This document shows, one piece after another, positions 43,143-54,953 of a stretch of 64,000 bases of DNA; position 1 is the first letter of the stretch, and each line of letters starts with the position of its first letter. The notes under the pieces are model-generated. The model saw only the letters and a program-made list of their open reading frames with translations, did not search any database and was not told where the DNA came from. The stretch comes from Reticulascus tulasneorum (Eukaryota; Ascomycota; Sordariomycetes; Glomerellales; Reticulascaceae): positions 1,922,001 through 1,986,000 of the forward strand of contig LSAX01000005.1 in the NCBI GenBank assembly GCA_001557505.1, written 5' to 3'. The position numbers were made by a program, and so were the translations under genes.

Positions 43143-46100
43143 ATGTTATCAGTATCGTGGGTGCTACCGTACCTGCTGCTACTAGCATGGCCGATTTCCG
43201 TCTTCGCCATGGGGGAGGCGCGCCTCGCGGAGCTCCGGCAGGAGACTGCCGAGGTGTTCTATCACGGCTACAGCAACTACATGCAGCATGCGTTTCCTGA
43301 GGATGAGGTTTGCTACTTCCATGCCATCTACTGAACATGACTGACCAGTCCTTGTAGTTGCGCCCAATTTCTTGCACACCATTGGCACGAGATTCCGCGA
43401 ACCCCGGGAACTACGATCTCAACGATGTCCTGGGAAACTTCTCCCTCACCCTCATTGATAGCCTATCCACCCTGGCAATCCTCGCTGGCACGCCGCAAGA
43501 CGACGCGATTGCGTCCCGTGCTCTAGGAGACTTCCAGCAAGGTGTTGCAAGCTTCGTCGAATACTACGGAGACGGCAGACGAGGTCCTTCCGGCCAAGGT
43601 TTGCGGGCACGTGGATTTGACCTAGACAGCAAGGTTCAGGTCTTTGAGACGGTCATTCGCGGGGTCGGCGGCCTGTTGAGTGCGCACCTATTCGCAATCG
43701 GAGAACTGCCAATTCCCGGGTACAACCCCGGCCAATCTGGGAGTAGATGGGATGGTGCAGATCCACTGGAAACACCACCAATATCATGGTCACGTGGCTT
43801 CAAGTATGATGGCCAGCTTCTCCGGCTCGCGCTGGATCTTGGCGAGCGCTTGCTGCCGGCTTTCTACACCAACACCGGTTTGCCCTACCCGCGCGTGAAC
43901 TTGCGGCACGGGATTCCTTTCTATCTCAACTCGCCGCTCCACGAGAACGCCCACCATGATCCTGACGCTGCGGAAAGACCTGCGGAGAAGACGGAAACTT
44001 GTAGTGCAGGAGCAGGCAGCCTTGTGTTAGAATTTGCCGTACTCAGCAGGATAACAGGCGATCCGAGGTTCGAGCAGCTGGCCAAACGTGCCTTCTGGGC
44101 CATTTGGAACCAGAAGAGTGACATTGGGCTGGTCGGCAACGCAATCGACCCCGAGCTTGGCCACTGGGTCAGCGTTGATGCGGGGATTGGCGCCGGGATC
44201 GACAGTTTCTTCGAGTACGCCCTCAAGAGCCACATCTTGCTGTCAGGCCATGAGCTACCCAACCTCACCATGCCCGAGCCGCCCACCGACCGCCCCTGGC
44301 TCGACCCGAACACGCTGCACGACGTGCCGCTGTCCGCCGAGGAAAATTCGGCGGGCGCTTTCCTTGAGGCCTGGCACCACGCCCATGCCGCCATCAAGAG
44401 ACATCTGTACAACGATAATCAGCATCCTTACTACATGACTGGGCATAGGACGCGGGGCTTCGCGTACACGTCGTGGATCGACAGTTTGGCGGCGTTCTAT
44501 CCCGGGCTGCTCGCAATGGCTGGCGAGGTGGATGAGGCCGAAGAGGCAAACCTCCTGTACACTGCCCTCTGGACCCGCTACGGCGCTTTGCCCGAGCGAT
44601 GGTCGGTCCAGCATAAGCAAGTCGATAATGGCATTGGGTGGTGGCCTGGACGACCCGAGTTCATCGAATCGACTTACCACCTGTACCGTGCGACTAAAGA
44701 TCCCTGGTACTTGTACGTGGGTGAGATGGTCCTCAAGGACATCAAGAGGCTCTGTTACACTGAATGTGGTTGGTCTGGTCTCCAAAACGTCGAATCCGGT
44801 GAGAAGGCAGACCGGATGCAGAGCTTCTTCTTGGGCGAGACAGCGAAGTACCTCTATCTCTTGTTCGACCCTGAGCACCCCCTCAACAAGCTCGATGCAG
44901 CGTACGTGTTTACCACAGAGGCCCATCCTCTCCTTATCCCTCGACACCGCTCCAAGACCGGCAGGCCCCGCAAGATGGCAGCCAAGAAGGATGTCCTGGC
45001 ATATTATGACGAGAGCTACACCAACACCTGTCCCGTCCCCGCCAAATCGGTACCGCTTACTGGATCTGTTTTGGCAGCGCGGCCGGACGTCTTCCACGCC
45101 GCCAATTTCGTCAATCTCTACACCACCGCAAACCCGCACAGCGGTATTGAGATCCCCTCGAGCGAAGATTCGGGCCACGAGCCCGCCTCCCGGTACAAGT
45201 CGAACCATACCTTCTTCCCCTGGACCCTTCCGCCATCGTTGATTCCGGGCAACGGAACGTGTGCCAAGCTGCCCGAGAAACCAATGCTGGTAATAGAATT
45301 TCCGCATAACGTCCAGTCGACCGGCATAGGCGGCAGTGCGCTGAACTATGTGACCAGAAACATCCCGGCCCGGAAGGTGGACCTCGGAGTCCGGATCGAC
45401 CACTTGAACGGCCTAAAGTTATATTTCGTCCGAGAAGATTCCTTCGAACCCAAGTACGATCACACGTGGCGCGTCATTCAAGTAAACAACCTGCTCGTGG
45501 GCAAGGATGAGCCGGTGTTCATCGACGCCGATGTTTTCAACGGGTTATCGGACCCCTTGTTCAACCGCGTTCGGTACGCCAGCTTTGTCGAGGTGGTCAT
45601 GATGCGGCGGGTGCCCGAGAAGCGTAACGCTTCCATCGCCCAACCTTCCGAGGCGTTCATGCCCATGCTGGTCGACGATGGAACTCCGATGAGCAATGAG
45701 AAGATAGCCGAGCTCCAGAAGGACTTCCAGGCGGACGAGAAGTTCCAGGCCGATTACAAGTCCTTCATCAAGTCGTGGGTTCGCGCCGTGACATCCGTCT
45801 TCGAGCCGACAAACACACCCGGTCCGCAGCCGAAGTCGAGCAAAATGGCTTACGCATTCCCGCACTTCCTCGGCGCTCTGCCGGTCGGCAAAGGCGCCGT
45901 CCCCCTGCCGGACGTCGCCGACGCACCGCTCCCCATTGACGGCTCGCCCATCAAGCTCCCGTGGAAGACCGTCTACCTCGCCGGCCACGCATGCTCGGCC
46001 CGCCTTCCCGACGAGGCGCCAAAACTCCACCAAGTCATCGTCATGCGCCGCGGCGGCTGCTCCTTCAGCGAGAAGCTTGCCAATATCCCCAGCTTCACGC

Positions 46101-46399
46101 CCGGCGAAAGATCGCTGCAGCTGGTCATCATCGTCGACGACGAAGAGCATGAGGACGACGACTACGACGACGACTTCGCCCAGCAGATGTGGGAATACCA
46201 TCTCATCAAGCCCAAGCTGGACGAGGAGCAGCGGACACCCAACGGGCTGCCGAGACACCACCCTATTGCCATGGTCATGGTCCGCGGCGCGAGGCAGGGC
46301 GTCTACGAGCAGCTCGGGTCCGCGCTGGGGGTCGGTGTGCGGCGCAAGTATTTCATCGAGTCGCAAGGTCGGAAAATCGAGAACATGCATGTCTTGTGA
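43143..46399 (+). CDS. MNL1: EDEM/Mnl1-type ER mannosidase-like protein with PA domain
   Basis: Acts in ER-associated degradation by trimming mannose on misfolded glycoproteins (Htm1/Mnl1/EDEM). Exons 43143-43307 and 43358-46399, intron 43308-43357 (50 nt), 1,068 residues. Residues 1-22 are a signal peptide (VLPYLLLLAWPISVFA). The GH47 domain (about 30-575) has EDEM-type sequence: HGYSNYMQHAFPEDE spliced to LRPISC, NDVLGNFSLTLIDSLSTLAI, SRGFKYDGQLLRLALDLGER, GIGAGIDSFFEYALKSHIL, PEFIESTYHLYRATKDPWY, MQSFFLGETAKYLYLLFD, and FTTEAHPL. A protease-associated (PA) domain at about 925-1045 contains MRRGGCSFSEKL and an unusual acidic insert (EEHEDDDYDDDF). There is no C-terminal HDEL; it ends MHVL. 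Length and PA domain fit Mnl1 of filamentous fungi. Confidence 0.94.
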
Positions 46400-47075
46400 G
46401 TCGAAATGGGAAGCGGTTCGGCGCATTTGGCCTGGTGGTCGTGGTGTATTCACGGAAAGCATTTTTACTTGTACATATGGGGTTTGATTCCCATGGCAGC
46501 GACGAGAGCATGATATATATACCACTCAAGGGTAGTAGCGTACCCAATATGCATATTTCTTTTGGGATTTCGAGCTTGCTCCGGGGCGATGTCTTTTGAG
46601 CTAGTGGCCAAGTCAACCAAAGGCAAGTCTGCTAACCAATTTCGTGATAACGGAGGTTCTCCTTCGAAGCACCCAAAACTGAGAAGTAGCGATGTCGAAA
46701 TTGTTATAAAACAGATACGGTAAAGCTATTAACAACCAAATACGAAGCTGATTCTCTGCAGGCAAACTTTCGTTCAGCCCAGACCTCTATTATGCTACCG
46801 CCTCATCAATGTGTCCTTTTTAGATCCCTGAACGCCCGCGCATGCCAGCGCAATAGACCATCCACGCGCGAATGAAACCGATGCCCGGTCTATGGTGCTT
46901 CCGGCCACACGCTGCCCTGGCGGATGAGGGCATTATGCAAGTCGCCAAGTATGGAATGGAATGAAGTAAGACACGGTATGAAAACTTGGGAAAGTGAATA
47001 TAAAAATCTTTGAGACAAAAATTGGATGCCTTGATGGATGGAAAGTAGAGCCTCGGCCGAAATCGTCGATGGTGT
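46400..47075. other. Convergent 3' flanks, MNL1 and APT1
   Basis: 676 bp between converging stop codons. AT-richer, with no coding signal. Presumed 3' UTRs. Confidence 0.45.
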
Positions 47076-47885
47076 CTAAGCATCGTCGAGGAAGACAACA
47101 GTCTCAGGCCCGGCGATTTTTTCTCGCCCGTTGAGTCCGGGAATCTCCAATATGAAGAGGAAACCCATGACATCCCCTCCGAGCTGCTCGACAAGCTCCG
47201 CTGCTGCTTTGGCTGAACCGCCTACATCAAAAACATGTCAGTATACTACTCAGCAAATCCGGGGGGGAGAGGTGCGGAAGCTTGAAGACCACTTACCAGT
47301 TGCGATGATATCGTCCACAATCAGCACTTGCTGGCCAGGCTTGATAGCATCCTCCTGCATTTGGAAGAAATCGGTACCATATTCCTTCTCATACGCGGCA
47401 GTGACGCACGGGCCCGGGAGCTTTCCCTTCTTCCGCACCGGGGCAAAGCCGACGCCGAGACGAAGAGCCAGTCCGGGCCCGAAGAGGAAGCCACGAGCAT
47501 CGAGGCCAACGATGACGCTGGGGGTCTTCCGTCCGTAGCTCTCACGTATCTGCAGCTCGAGGGCGCCGAGGAGGGTCTCGTGGATCGTGGCGTCCATGAA
47601 CAAGGGCATAATGTCGACGAAGTCGATCCCCTTGATGGGGAAGTCGGGGAAGTGGCGAAGGGCCGACTTCAGCCTTATCTTTGCACTGGTGAGTTCGGAG
47701 GAGGAGGCGGTGGCGGCGGTGGGCTGTCGTCCCTCGGCATCTTCCTGTTTGTTGGGGGTGGTGCTATCTGTTGGGGAGGAGAGCAAGAGGTCGGGGGTTC
47801 CGCGGACGGGGTGGGCTGCCAGAGGGTTGATTGGGAGCGCAGAAGACGAGGTACGATCAGACAGAGGAAGCTGTTCTTCGGACAT
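47076..47885 (-). CDS. APT1: Adenine phosphoribosyltransferase
   Basis: Purine salvage: adenine plus PRPP gives AMP plus pyrophosphate. Exons 47885-47297 and 47221-47076, intron 47222-47296 (75 nt, GTAAGT..GTAG), 244 residues. The core starts at about residue 65 (ELTSAKIRLKSALRHFPDFP, then GIDFVDIMPLF) and contains SVIVGLDARGFLFGPGLA, FAPVRKKGKLPG and the PRPP-binding loop VLIVDDIIATGGSAKAA, which is completed by the splice. It ends near VVFLDDA. The first 60 residues are Ser/Thr/Pro-rich and not part of the enzyme fold; no later in-frame ATG precedes the core, so this extension appears to be genuinely translated. Yeast Apt1 is about 187 residues. Probably cytosolic. Confidence 0.95.
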
Positions 47886-48289
47886 GTTGAAGAGAAAAAG
47901 AGGAGGAGAAGGGGAGAAAGGAGGGAGGGCTGGTACGATATGGGGTTTGTATCTGAGGGAAAATTTTGGGGTCGGATCCCGTTCGAGGGGGGTGGGACGA
48001 GTAAGGCAGACAGACGGATGGGCGGTGGTCCTAGAGGGGTGGGAAGAGGAAACAGAAGACGTCGGGTAGCTTAGTAGGCAGGTAGCTAGCCTAGGTCGGT
48101 CGAGGACGTAAGGGTAGGTCGCCTGGAAAAGTAAGACAAGAGGAGCACGAAAGCAGGCTGCCAGATGGCGCAGAAGGAAAAAAGCGCGAGTGGATGGTCA
48201 AGGATAAGGGAAAAAAAGTGGTGAGAGAGGAGGGTGGCCGCAAGTGGGAGTGGAGTGCGTGCTGCTGTGATACGGTACGAGGCGGTATG

Positions 48290-48440
48290 GTGTCACTACC
48301 TAAGTACCTACGCATTTAATAAGGCAGTTAGGTAGTAGATATTCGTAGTAATTAGGTGGGCAGAAGAAATGGACCGTCGGTGTGGTGGCCCGTCCGTTTA
48401 GGTAACCTACCTTACCTCAACGTACGTAGGTGGTAATAGA
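48290..48440. repeat. Cluster of TAGGTA/ACCTA units
   Basis: Many short units of the type ACCTAAGTACCTA, TTAGGTAGTA, TAGGTAACCTACCTTACC and ACGTAGGTGG fall within 150 bp, in both orientations, about 0.4-0.55 kb upstream of the APT1 ATG. They are dispersed units rather than a strict tandem array. No known factor is assigned. Confidence 0.7.
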
Positions 48441-49489
48441 TGGAGCGGGGGAGGTGTTTGCAGAGCTGGACCGGCTGCCGTTCATGAGAATGCCATGTTC
48501 ATTCTATTCCGTGTTTGGTTTGGGAAGAAACGGAGCTTGATTAGTGCAACGCTCCTGGGCTGCTGGTCCCCTATCAGAAATCTGTTGCCATGGAGTGGCC
48601 GGTTAGCACGATCAGCGATCATCAGCATCGAAGACGCGGCGGTCAAAGACTGTCTTCAGACTTGTCATAGCAAATCGTAAGCCGCGGACGGTGCAGGTGG
48701 GATGGTTTGAGCACCATTGCTACCAGAGCAGCGAAGACCAGGGGGGGATACCCCACCATGCCACCATTCCGAGGGAACAGAACGCCACCTGGCAGGGGTC
48801 CGCAGCCCTCTGAGCTTCACCGGAAGATGGGGTAGTGAGCGCGATACTTTCGGTGGCAGCCGGACCGCACGCCGCTGAGCGAATGCTACGATCCGTCGCA
48901 GAATTGTGTAGCTGAACGGATATGCCTGCTCTTCTGCTGTGCCCTCTGCTTCTGGATGAGGAGGAGAAGGTGGGTGGTGTTGTCCATCAACCCTGGTTGC
49001 TTTCGACCATGGTTGCCCATCCTCTCCTTGCTGAATATGCACCGATGCAGCGCATAAGGTAGGCAGCTGCATGTACGTCCTTATGTAATGTACCGCATCG
49101 TCTACTGTACGGGTCTTCGTTTTCTTCGCGTGCTGTACTGCCGAAGGGGTTCTCAAGAGAGTTGTCGATAATGGAACGCATCGTTTCTTGGCTGGCGGTG
49201 AGTTACTTTCGAACCCCGAGGGTGAAGAATAGGGCAACTCTGCCCCATCCTCGTTCGCCTTCGGCCACATGCAACACGCCGTCCATGACACCACGGGGCG
49301 AGGCCGAGAAAACGAATATTACTTAGGTAGGTAGGAACAGGAATGCAGAAAAGTTGGGAATGATTTTAGGAATAAGCCTCCTTCTGCTCGATAGCAGTGT
49401 GGAGGAAAGGACTGTGTATGACTGGCCGGGCCAGCTCACGGGAAGGTGCCATATCCCTCCATCGTTCCTTCCTCCTCTCGTTTTAGAAA

Positions 49490-49560
49490 GGTAACTACCT
49501 ACCTACCTTAGGTAGCCATGTATCATGGATGAGAGCGTAAGGTATGGTAAGGTAGGTATT
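49490..49560. repeat. Second TAGGTA/TACCTA cluster
   Basis: Contains ACTACCTACCTACCTTAGGTAG followed within 40 bases by GGTAAGGTAGGTATT. CTACCTTAGGTAG is a near-perfect inverted repeat. A further TTAGGTAGGTAGG lies at about 49323-49335. Confidence 0.7.
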
Positions 49561-52274
49561 CATTGCCAAGTGCGATCTTTCCCCCACCTCCGCTCAGACG
49601 CCACTTTCTCCCAATTTGTTTCTAGATGCATTCTGAACATGCATGCATTTCCCGCCAGTACGTAGTAGGTCCCCCCAAATCAGCTTGTCGTCAGCAAACC
49701 GAGCATCTGTCGACTGGTCCAGACATTCATTCATTCCCTTGGGCTGCTCGAGTGTCGACCATGGAATGATGCCATGCTATGAAGGCAGCACGACCATCGC
49801 CAGAAAGGTTCAGTCCAATACCTCGTCCTCACCACCACCGGGCTGCACGCATCCCTCCACCTCAACAAGAAACAACTCACAGATTAAGACGACCCCATCC
49901 ATCTGGCATCCAGCGTTCCACAGTTCAATGTAAGATCCCGTAACTCCCGCCTTCTTAGTGTCCTGGGCTTCAGCTCATCTTTCTTCCGAGTCTCTATCCT
50001 CACCACCCAGTCTGGGATGGACAGCCGCGTGGGGCCTCTGCCATCATCACATCATCACTGTGCTTCGACTCCCTACCCGGAGGTCGAATCAGAAGTCCAA
50101 GAAGTGGTCAGCGTGTCGTTGCCCCCCGCGGGAGGACAAGCTGATACGAATTTCTCTTTATCCAACCGCTCTCGAAAATCGTTCTGATCGTTCTGATAAC
50201 ACACCACTACCCACTTTTGAATGCTACTAATAATTACCTTCCTGCGTTGCTGGACCGTTTTCCTTCACCGGTCAATATTGCCCTGATTTGACCTTATTTT
50301 ATCCGGGCTCCCTTCACCATGCACCATCCTCACCAAGCTACTGTGTATGCCGCCTCAACGGGCAGCATCCCGGTAAACCTTCCAGAGCCACGGGACTGGC
50401 GGGCTCGGGCACTCGGCGATCTTCCCGGGCGCCAGAAATACTCAAAAGCTTGTAGGGTCCGAGTCTGTCGATCCATCTTCCCGTCCTGACGACCTGTTGT
50501 GCTCGCGATTCGTTGTATATTAGCCCCGCCTGTCCCTGCAACCAGTCGAATTAGGACAGCATTTCCCCATCCGCCCTGTGGCCAGCGTGTCCACGGCCCT
50601 TTGATGGGTGTGACGGATGTTTGAGCATTTCAGTCCCGAATCAATCGTTCTCGCCCGCCGGCCAATGGCCCACTCGACAGATCATCATCAGCGTCAAGCC
50701 AGCGGGCAGATAGCCGTCACTAATTATGCCGCCTAGGTGTGCTTTGTCATTATCAACTTCCAGTCCCTTCAGATAATCTCATTTATCCCTCGGGCAGACC
50801 GGAATAAGCTACCTATCGCTGTTGGTCTGATATGCAACCTTCTCTTTTGGGTTCAGAGCTACTTTCCGGCTCAGCACCGAAACCTCTGACTGTGCCTTGC
50901 AGGGTAATACTGTATTCTAGCCGACTTGACAATGTTTCCATCATGCTAAACGAGACCTCGCCCTGTTTTGCGATTGCGACAAGTTCCGATTCTCTTACGT
51001 AGTGCGAGTTTCCCCGACGTCTCTGCTTGAACCCACATGCCAAAAGAGCAGCGCGACATCCAGATCCTTTGCATTAGTGACCTTCATACCGCCCTGATGC
51101 AGCAGAGAGCCCGATGCTGCAGGACGCCAGCAGCAAAATCTGCAGCCGACGCATTCTGTACTATTTGTTATTTTAAAACTCCCATGGCAGGAACCTTCCC
51201 GGAGAAATGGCGCTATGAGTCAGTCTCATTTGCTCACATCTAATCACTCCCCCTTTCACCGCCAATTGTCACCACCATCGCCTCATTCATTGGCTGATGC
51301 AGGGTCGAACGAAAAACTTCCTCAAGGACGAAGCTAGCTCCCATGATTCTGAGACTACCACCCGCTCGCCGTAACAGAGAAAAACGATGGGGGCAACGCT
51401 CTATTCGATTCGTGCCAGGTGGCAGAACCCCCCACTGGGCCTCATAATCGAGATGCCCTTATCAGACCTGGCTGGGACGGCATGGCAGTCTGTATGTAGT
51501 ACATAGTACTTCGATTTAGAATTCGAGAAAATTGCCTACCTAGTCAGCAAAGTTGCCCGAAACGGGCAAGCCGAGCAACGGACTTCAGCGTTTGCCATGA
51601 CTCTCACTGGCTAGCCCTGTTTCCATCTGCGAGCGATAGCTTGGGTCGGTGTGTAGGACACATCATGCACGCCGCCAAATTGGCACATTTCCAATCTGGA
51701 GAAAAGTTCCTTCGGTCTGTGTGTTCTTGCATTCATCAGGCCCACATGCAGACAGATCCACCTTGGACAGATAGAGGGACTGTCACACGGTTCGCATGTG
51801 AAGAATGACGATGAAGGCACCCGGGCGTAAAACGCCAAACATGGTCGTATCAAATGACAGAGCTTTCCTAGCTCGACTCTATTATAACTGCCATAAGCCT
51901 CACGAACTGAGAACTCGCCCAAGCTCATTCATCGGCGCACTGGCCAGTCTTTGATTATAAGTGGATATCTAGCAGCCTCGAAACATTCTCATGGGGGGGG
52001 TATCTTTCAGGTTCCGAATGCAACCTGTCTATGCGTTATGCAAAACGATCAAACAAGAATCAGAAATCCAAACAACGTAATCCATCCACTCCCTCCTCCT
52101 CCGTTTATCAGAAATGATAACGAGCAACCGGGACACTCAAGAAGTCGCTGCACTCAACAGCCCGTGTCTGCCGCTGGTATCCAGGGCCGATCTCGGCGCT
52201 ATCTAGGACATACCGATAAGATAGGGCACAATCGGCCCAACAGCTAACCTTCCGTCAAGGAGCGCGAGTCCGTG

Positions 52275-54246
52275 TCAGTGGAATTGCAACCGAATTATGG
52301 AGAATAGCATGTTTTGAAGTACATGCAGCATGACTGCCACGCTCGTCGGGAGCAGTTCCGGCCAAACGGCGAGGTCCAGCTTGCCTTCTGCCCCAACATC
52401 GACACCGAAGATGTACCGTATCAGACCGCGAACACATAGCGACGCCACAAGCTCGCACGCCCACGTGACGGACGAGGCGTAGAAGGTGAGCCTGAAGTCG
52501 TATGGCTCCGACGCATCCTCGAAGTCGAATGCGAAATAGGGGTAAACATCTTTGTTGGCGCCGAAGTGCAGGACCAGGATACTCCCAAGGAAGGCGGCCA
52601 TTGAGACATTCTCGGCGAGGAAGCGAATAAAGACGTTCCGGACGCAGAGCTTCTGGTACGAGGCGTAGGTCTGGGTTGTAAGGCCCAGGACGGCGGTGAT
52701 ACGGTGGAAGAGAGGCGTCATCATCAGGGGCGTGAGGATGATGAGCGTGCTGCTAGAGAGAACCTGCAGCAGGATGAACTGCTGAGGCGAACGGAGACGG
52801 GCGTACAGCGCTCGAACGTAGGTTTGGTAGGTAAGCATGAAGTAGCTGGCCGGCCAGGTTAGTCCCGCATCTCCATGTCGCTGTAAAGGAGGTGGAACGA
52901 CCTACAGTTTGAACACCCAGCTTAAGGGGTAACTTCCCACTCTCTCCCCCTCGCGAATGCCGAGGATCCAACCGGTGAGCGCATCGAGCAGATGCACGGT
53001 AGCGACCCAGCTATAAACGTAGACGATAGTCTCTAAGTTGTCGTGCGGAAGAGTGCGGAGGTAAAGCTCTGCGTAGGCCTCTCCGATCACGTAGGCCATG
53101 AGCCCGACAAACAGGGCAAGACAGAACCAAATGAAACGCACGAAGCTGGCGGGCAGCCATCGTCTGCGCATTCCCACGCCGCCTGTCGGCCGCGTCTGGT
53201 CGGCGACCTGTAGAGCGGCATCCGGCTCGAAGGAGTCGCTGGTGATGTTTGGCCGCCGACGGTTGTTGTCTCTTCTAGAGATCGTATCAGGCTCTCCTGT
53301 CCACCAAGACGATGTGAATATGCGCTGCGTCTCGGATAGCGAGTGTCGCAGGCCGAGATGGCGCTCGTTGGTCATCAGGATCACGAACGCAACAGCCACG
53401 GGCACTGCCATGACGACAAAAGTCCAGGAGATCCAGGCCGTGTTGTGATTAGTGACGAAGCGCGTTTCAGGGATGAGGTAAAAGGGCACCGGTGCGGCAA
53501 TAGACAGTATGGCGATGAGGGAAACGGTGATTGGGAATCCGAGTGACTTTGGCCACCTGTTCGCATGTTAGGACTGCCTCGTTAAAGGCCGCGAGGGAGG
53601 AGTTACCAGTTCAAGCTGTATAGATTGAATACCTTGGTTATCCAAATCAAAGCCGTGAGATTGTAGAATCCATAGTACACGAACAAGAAGAACCAAAAGT
53701 TAACTTGCACCCGGGCCGCTCCGTGGCCGGGAACCTTACTCCCGTTCTTGGGCTGGCCCGGGCCGCCATTGTTGGGGAGGGGATACTGTGGGAAGGGGAG
53801 AGCACACCACGCCACGGCCTAGTCCGAATCAGCATATCCTGCTCTCATCCCGGGAATATGCAACATACCAAAGCTGCAGGTAGCAAGACCAACACACCAT
53901 ACCGACTCCACCACACATCTAGGACCTTTTTCACGGCGCCTTGCTTCGGATGGATCCACAGATCACCAATGTATTTCCATGTGTTCTCCCACCGAGTGCG
54001 GTCGTCATCATCCTCGTCTTCGTCATCGGTATCCTGGTCTTCGAGCGCCGCTGCAAATATGGAGCCATAACCGACGTGGACGCTGCCGCGGCCGAAAGAG
54101 GGCGAGAGGAGGCCAAGCTGGCTGGAGCGGCGACGGCCGAGCTCGGGACGGGGAGGCACGGCACGGAAGCGGCCTAGGAGAGGCGAGTCGTTCTGGAAGC
54201 GGGTGCGCGATTCCGTACCCTGGGTGAACTGGAAGAAGCTCGGCAT
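52275..54246 (-). CDS. Unknown polytopic membrane protein
   Basis: Exons 54246-53869, 53818-53607, 53556-52906 and 52845-52275; introns of 50, 50 and 60 nt; 603 residues. All three junctions restore an open frame, and the donors and acceptors are standard. The N-terminal about 110 residues are cytosolic-looking with a strong acidic run (DQDTDDEDEDDDDR). At least seven hydrophobic segments follow (for example YGVLVLLPAALAVAW, VNFWFFLFVYYGFYNL, WISWTFVVMAVPVAVAFVIL, VRFIWFCLALFVGLMAYVIG, FILLQVLSSSTLIILTPLMM), with a basic loop around residue 320. I do not recognise a transporter signature or named family. The gene shares its orientation with PEX2 but is not obviously linked in function. Confidence 0.85.
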
Positions 54247-54953
54247 GGCAAGGGCGCGGGCTACATTTGTGTCCGAAGGGATTTGGCGAAGGAGGGAGGG
54301 TTTGGTAGGCGGAGAGTGACGCGACCGGCGCGCTGGTTGTGCGTATGCTGTGGAAGCTGAGGGTGGAGAGGAGGAGGGGGGAGGAGGAGGGAGTTGGCGA
54401 TGATGAACCGGCGCGTTCGGGAGATGTGTGCTGAGTGAGGGTTTTGAGGTCGGGACGGAGATAGTGCCTGATGACGCTTGGGTCGTGTACCTGAACCCTT
54501 TCAGGGTCTGGTGATGGGATGGGGCTTGCTTTTTTCGGGGGGCTGCAGGCGGGAAGCAGGGAACTAGACAGTGGGTGGAGACCTGGGCTGGTCAGTGCGT
54601 CAACCCGGCCCGGAATGGCTGGATGCAATTGAGTTTGCGGATGAGTGACACAAGAATTGCTTGGGATTGGCGTGGCTTTTGCCGTCTCTGATCGAGCTGT
54701 ACGTTTGCCTCCGCGTACGTAGTAGATGTTGAGTAAGGATCAGGCACTTAACGGAGGGAGGTCAAGACAACGTGGAGCGATGATCCTGAAGATGTTAAGT
54801 CCAAACCTATAATCCGGAATCACAAGTCGACCACACGTCCTGGTATCTATAGGTTGCCCCAATGTTCCTTTGCTAGATAGCCCCCATAGCACAATGCACC
54901 TGATAATCTACATGATACGCCGCCTCCATGCTATTTACAAATCCAGCAGGATA
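54247..54953. other. Intergenic, membrane gene promoter to PEX2 3' end
   Basis: 707 bp; contains GTACGTAGTAG at 54715-54725, an exact copy of a motif also found at 36 and 49.7 kb. No coding signal. Confidence 0.4.

Larger units (their letters stand above)
47886..52274. other. 4.4-kb intergenic region with TAGGTA clusters
   Basis: Holds the APT1 promoter and the 3' flank of the polytopic membrane gene. Repeated TAGGTA/TACCTA units occur at about 48070-48120, 48290-48440, 49319-49342 and 49490-49560, and GTACGTAGTAG at 49658-49668. A 209-codon minus-strand frame (48665-49294) is low-complexity and not called. From about 49.6 to 52.2 kb I see nothing coding. Confidence 0.45.

Noticed and set aside
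44255..46525. Long minus-strand frames (382 and 326 codons) opposite MNL1
   Set aside because: Mirror frames of a GC-rich conserved coding exon; composition and content follow the sense gene.
48665..49294. 209-codon minus-strand frame
   Set aside because: Low-complexity Pro/Ser/Arg sequence, no domain, no conserved-looking segment and no splice context; could be chance in a GC-rich gap.
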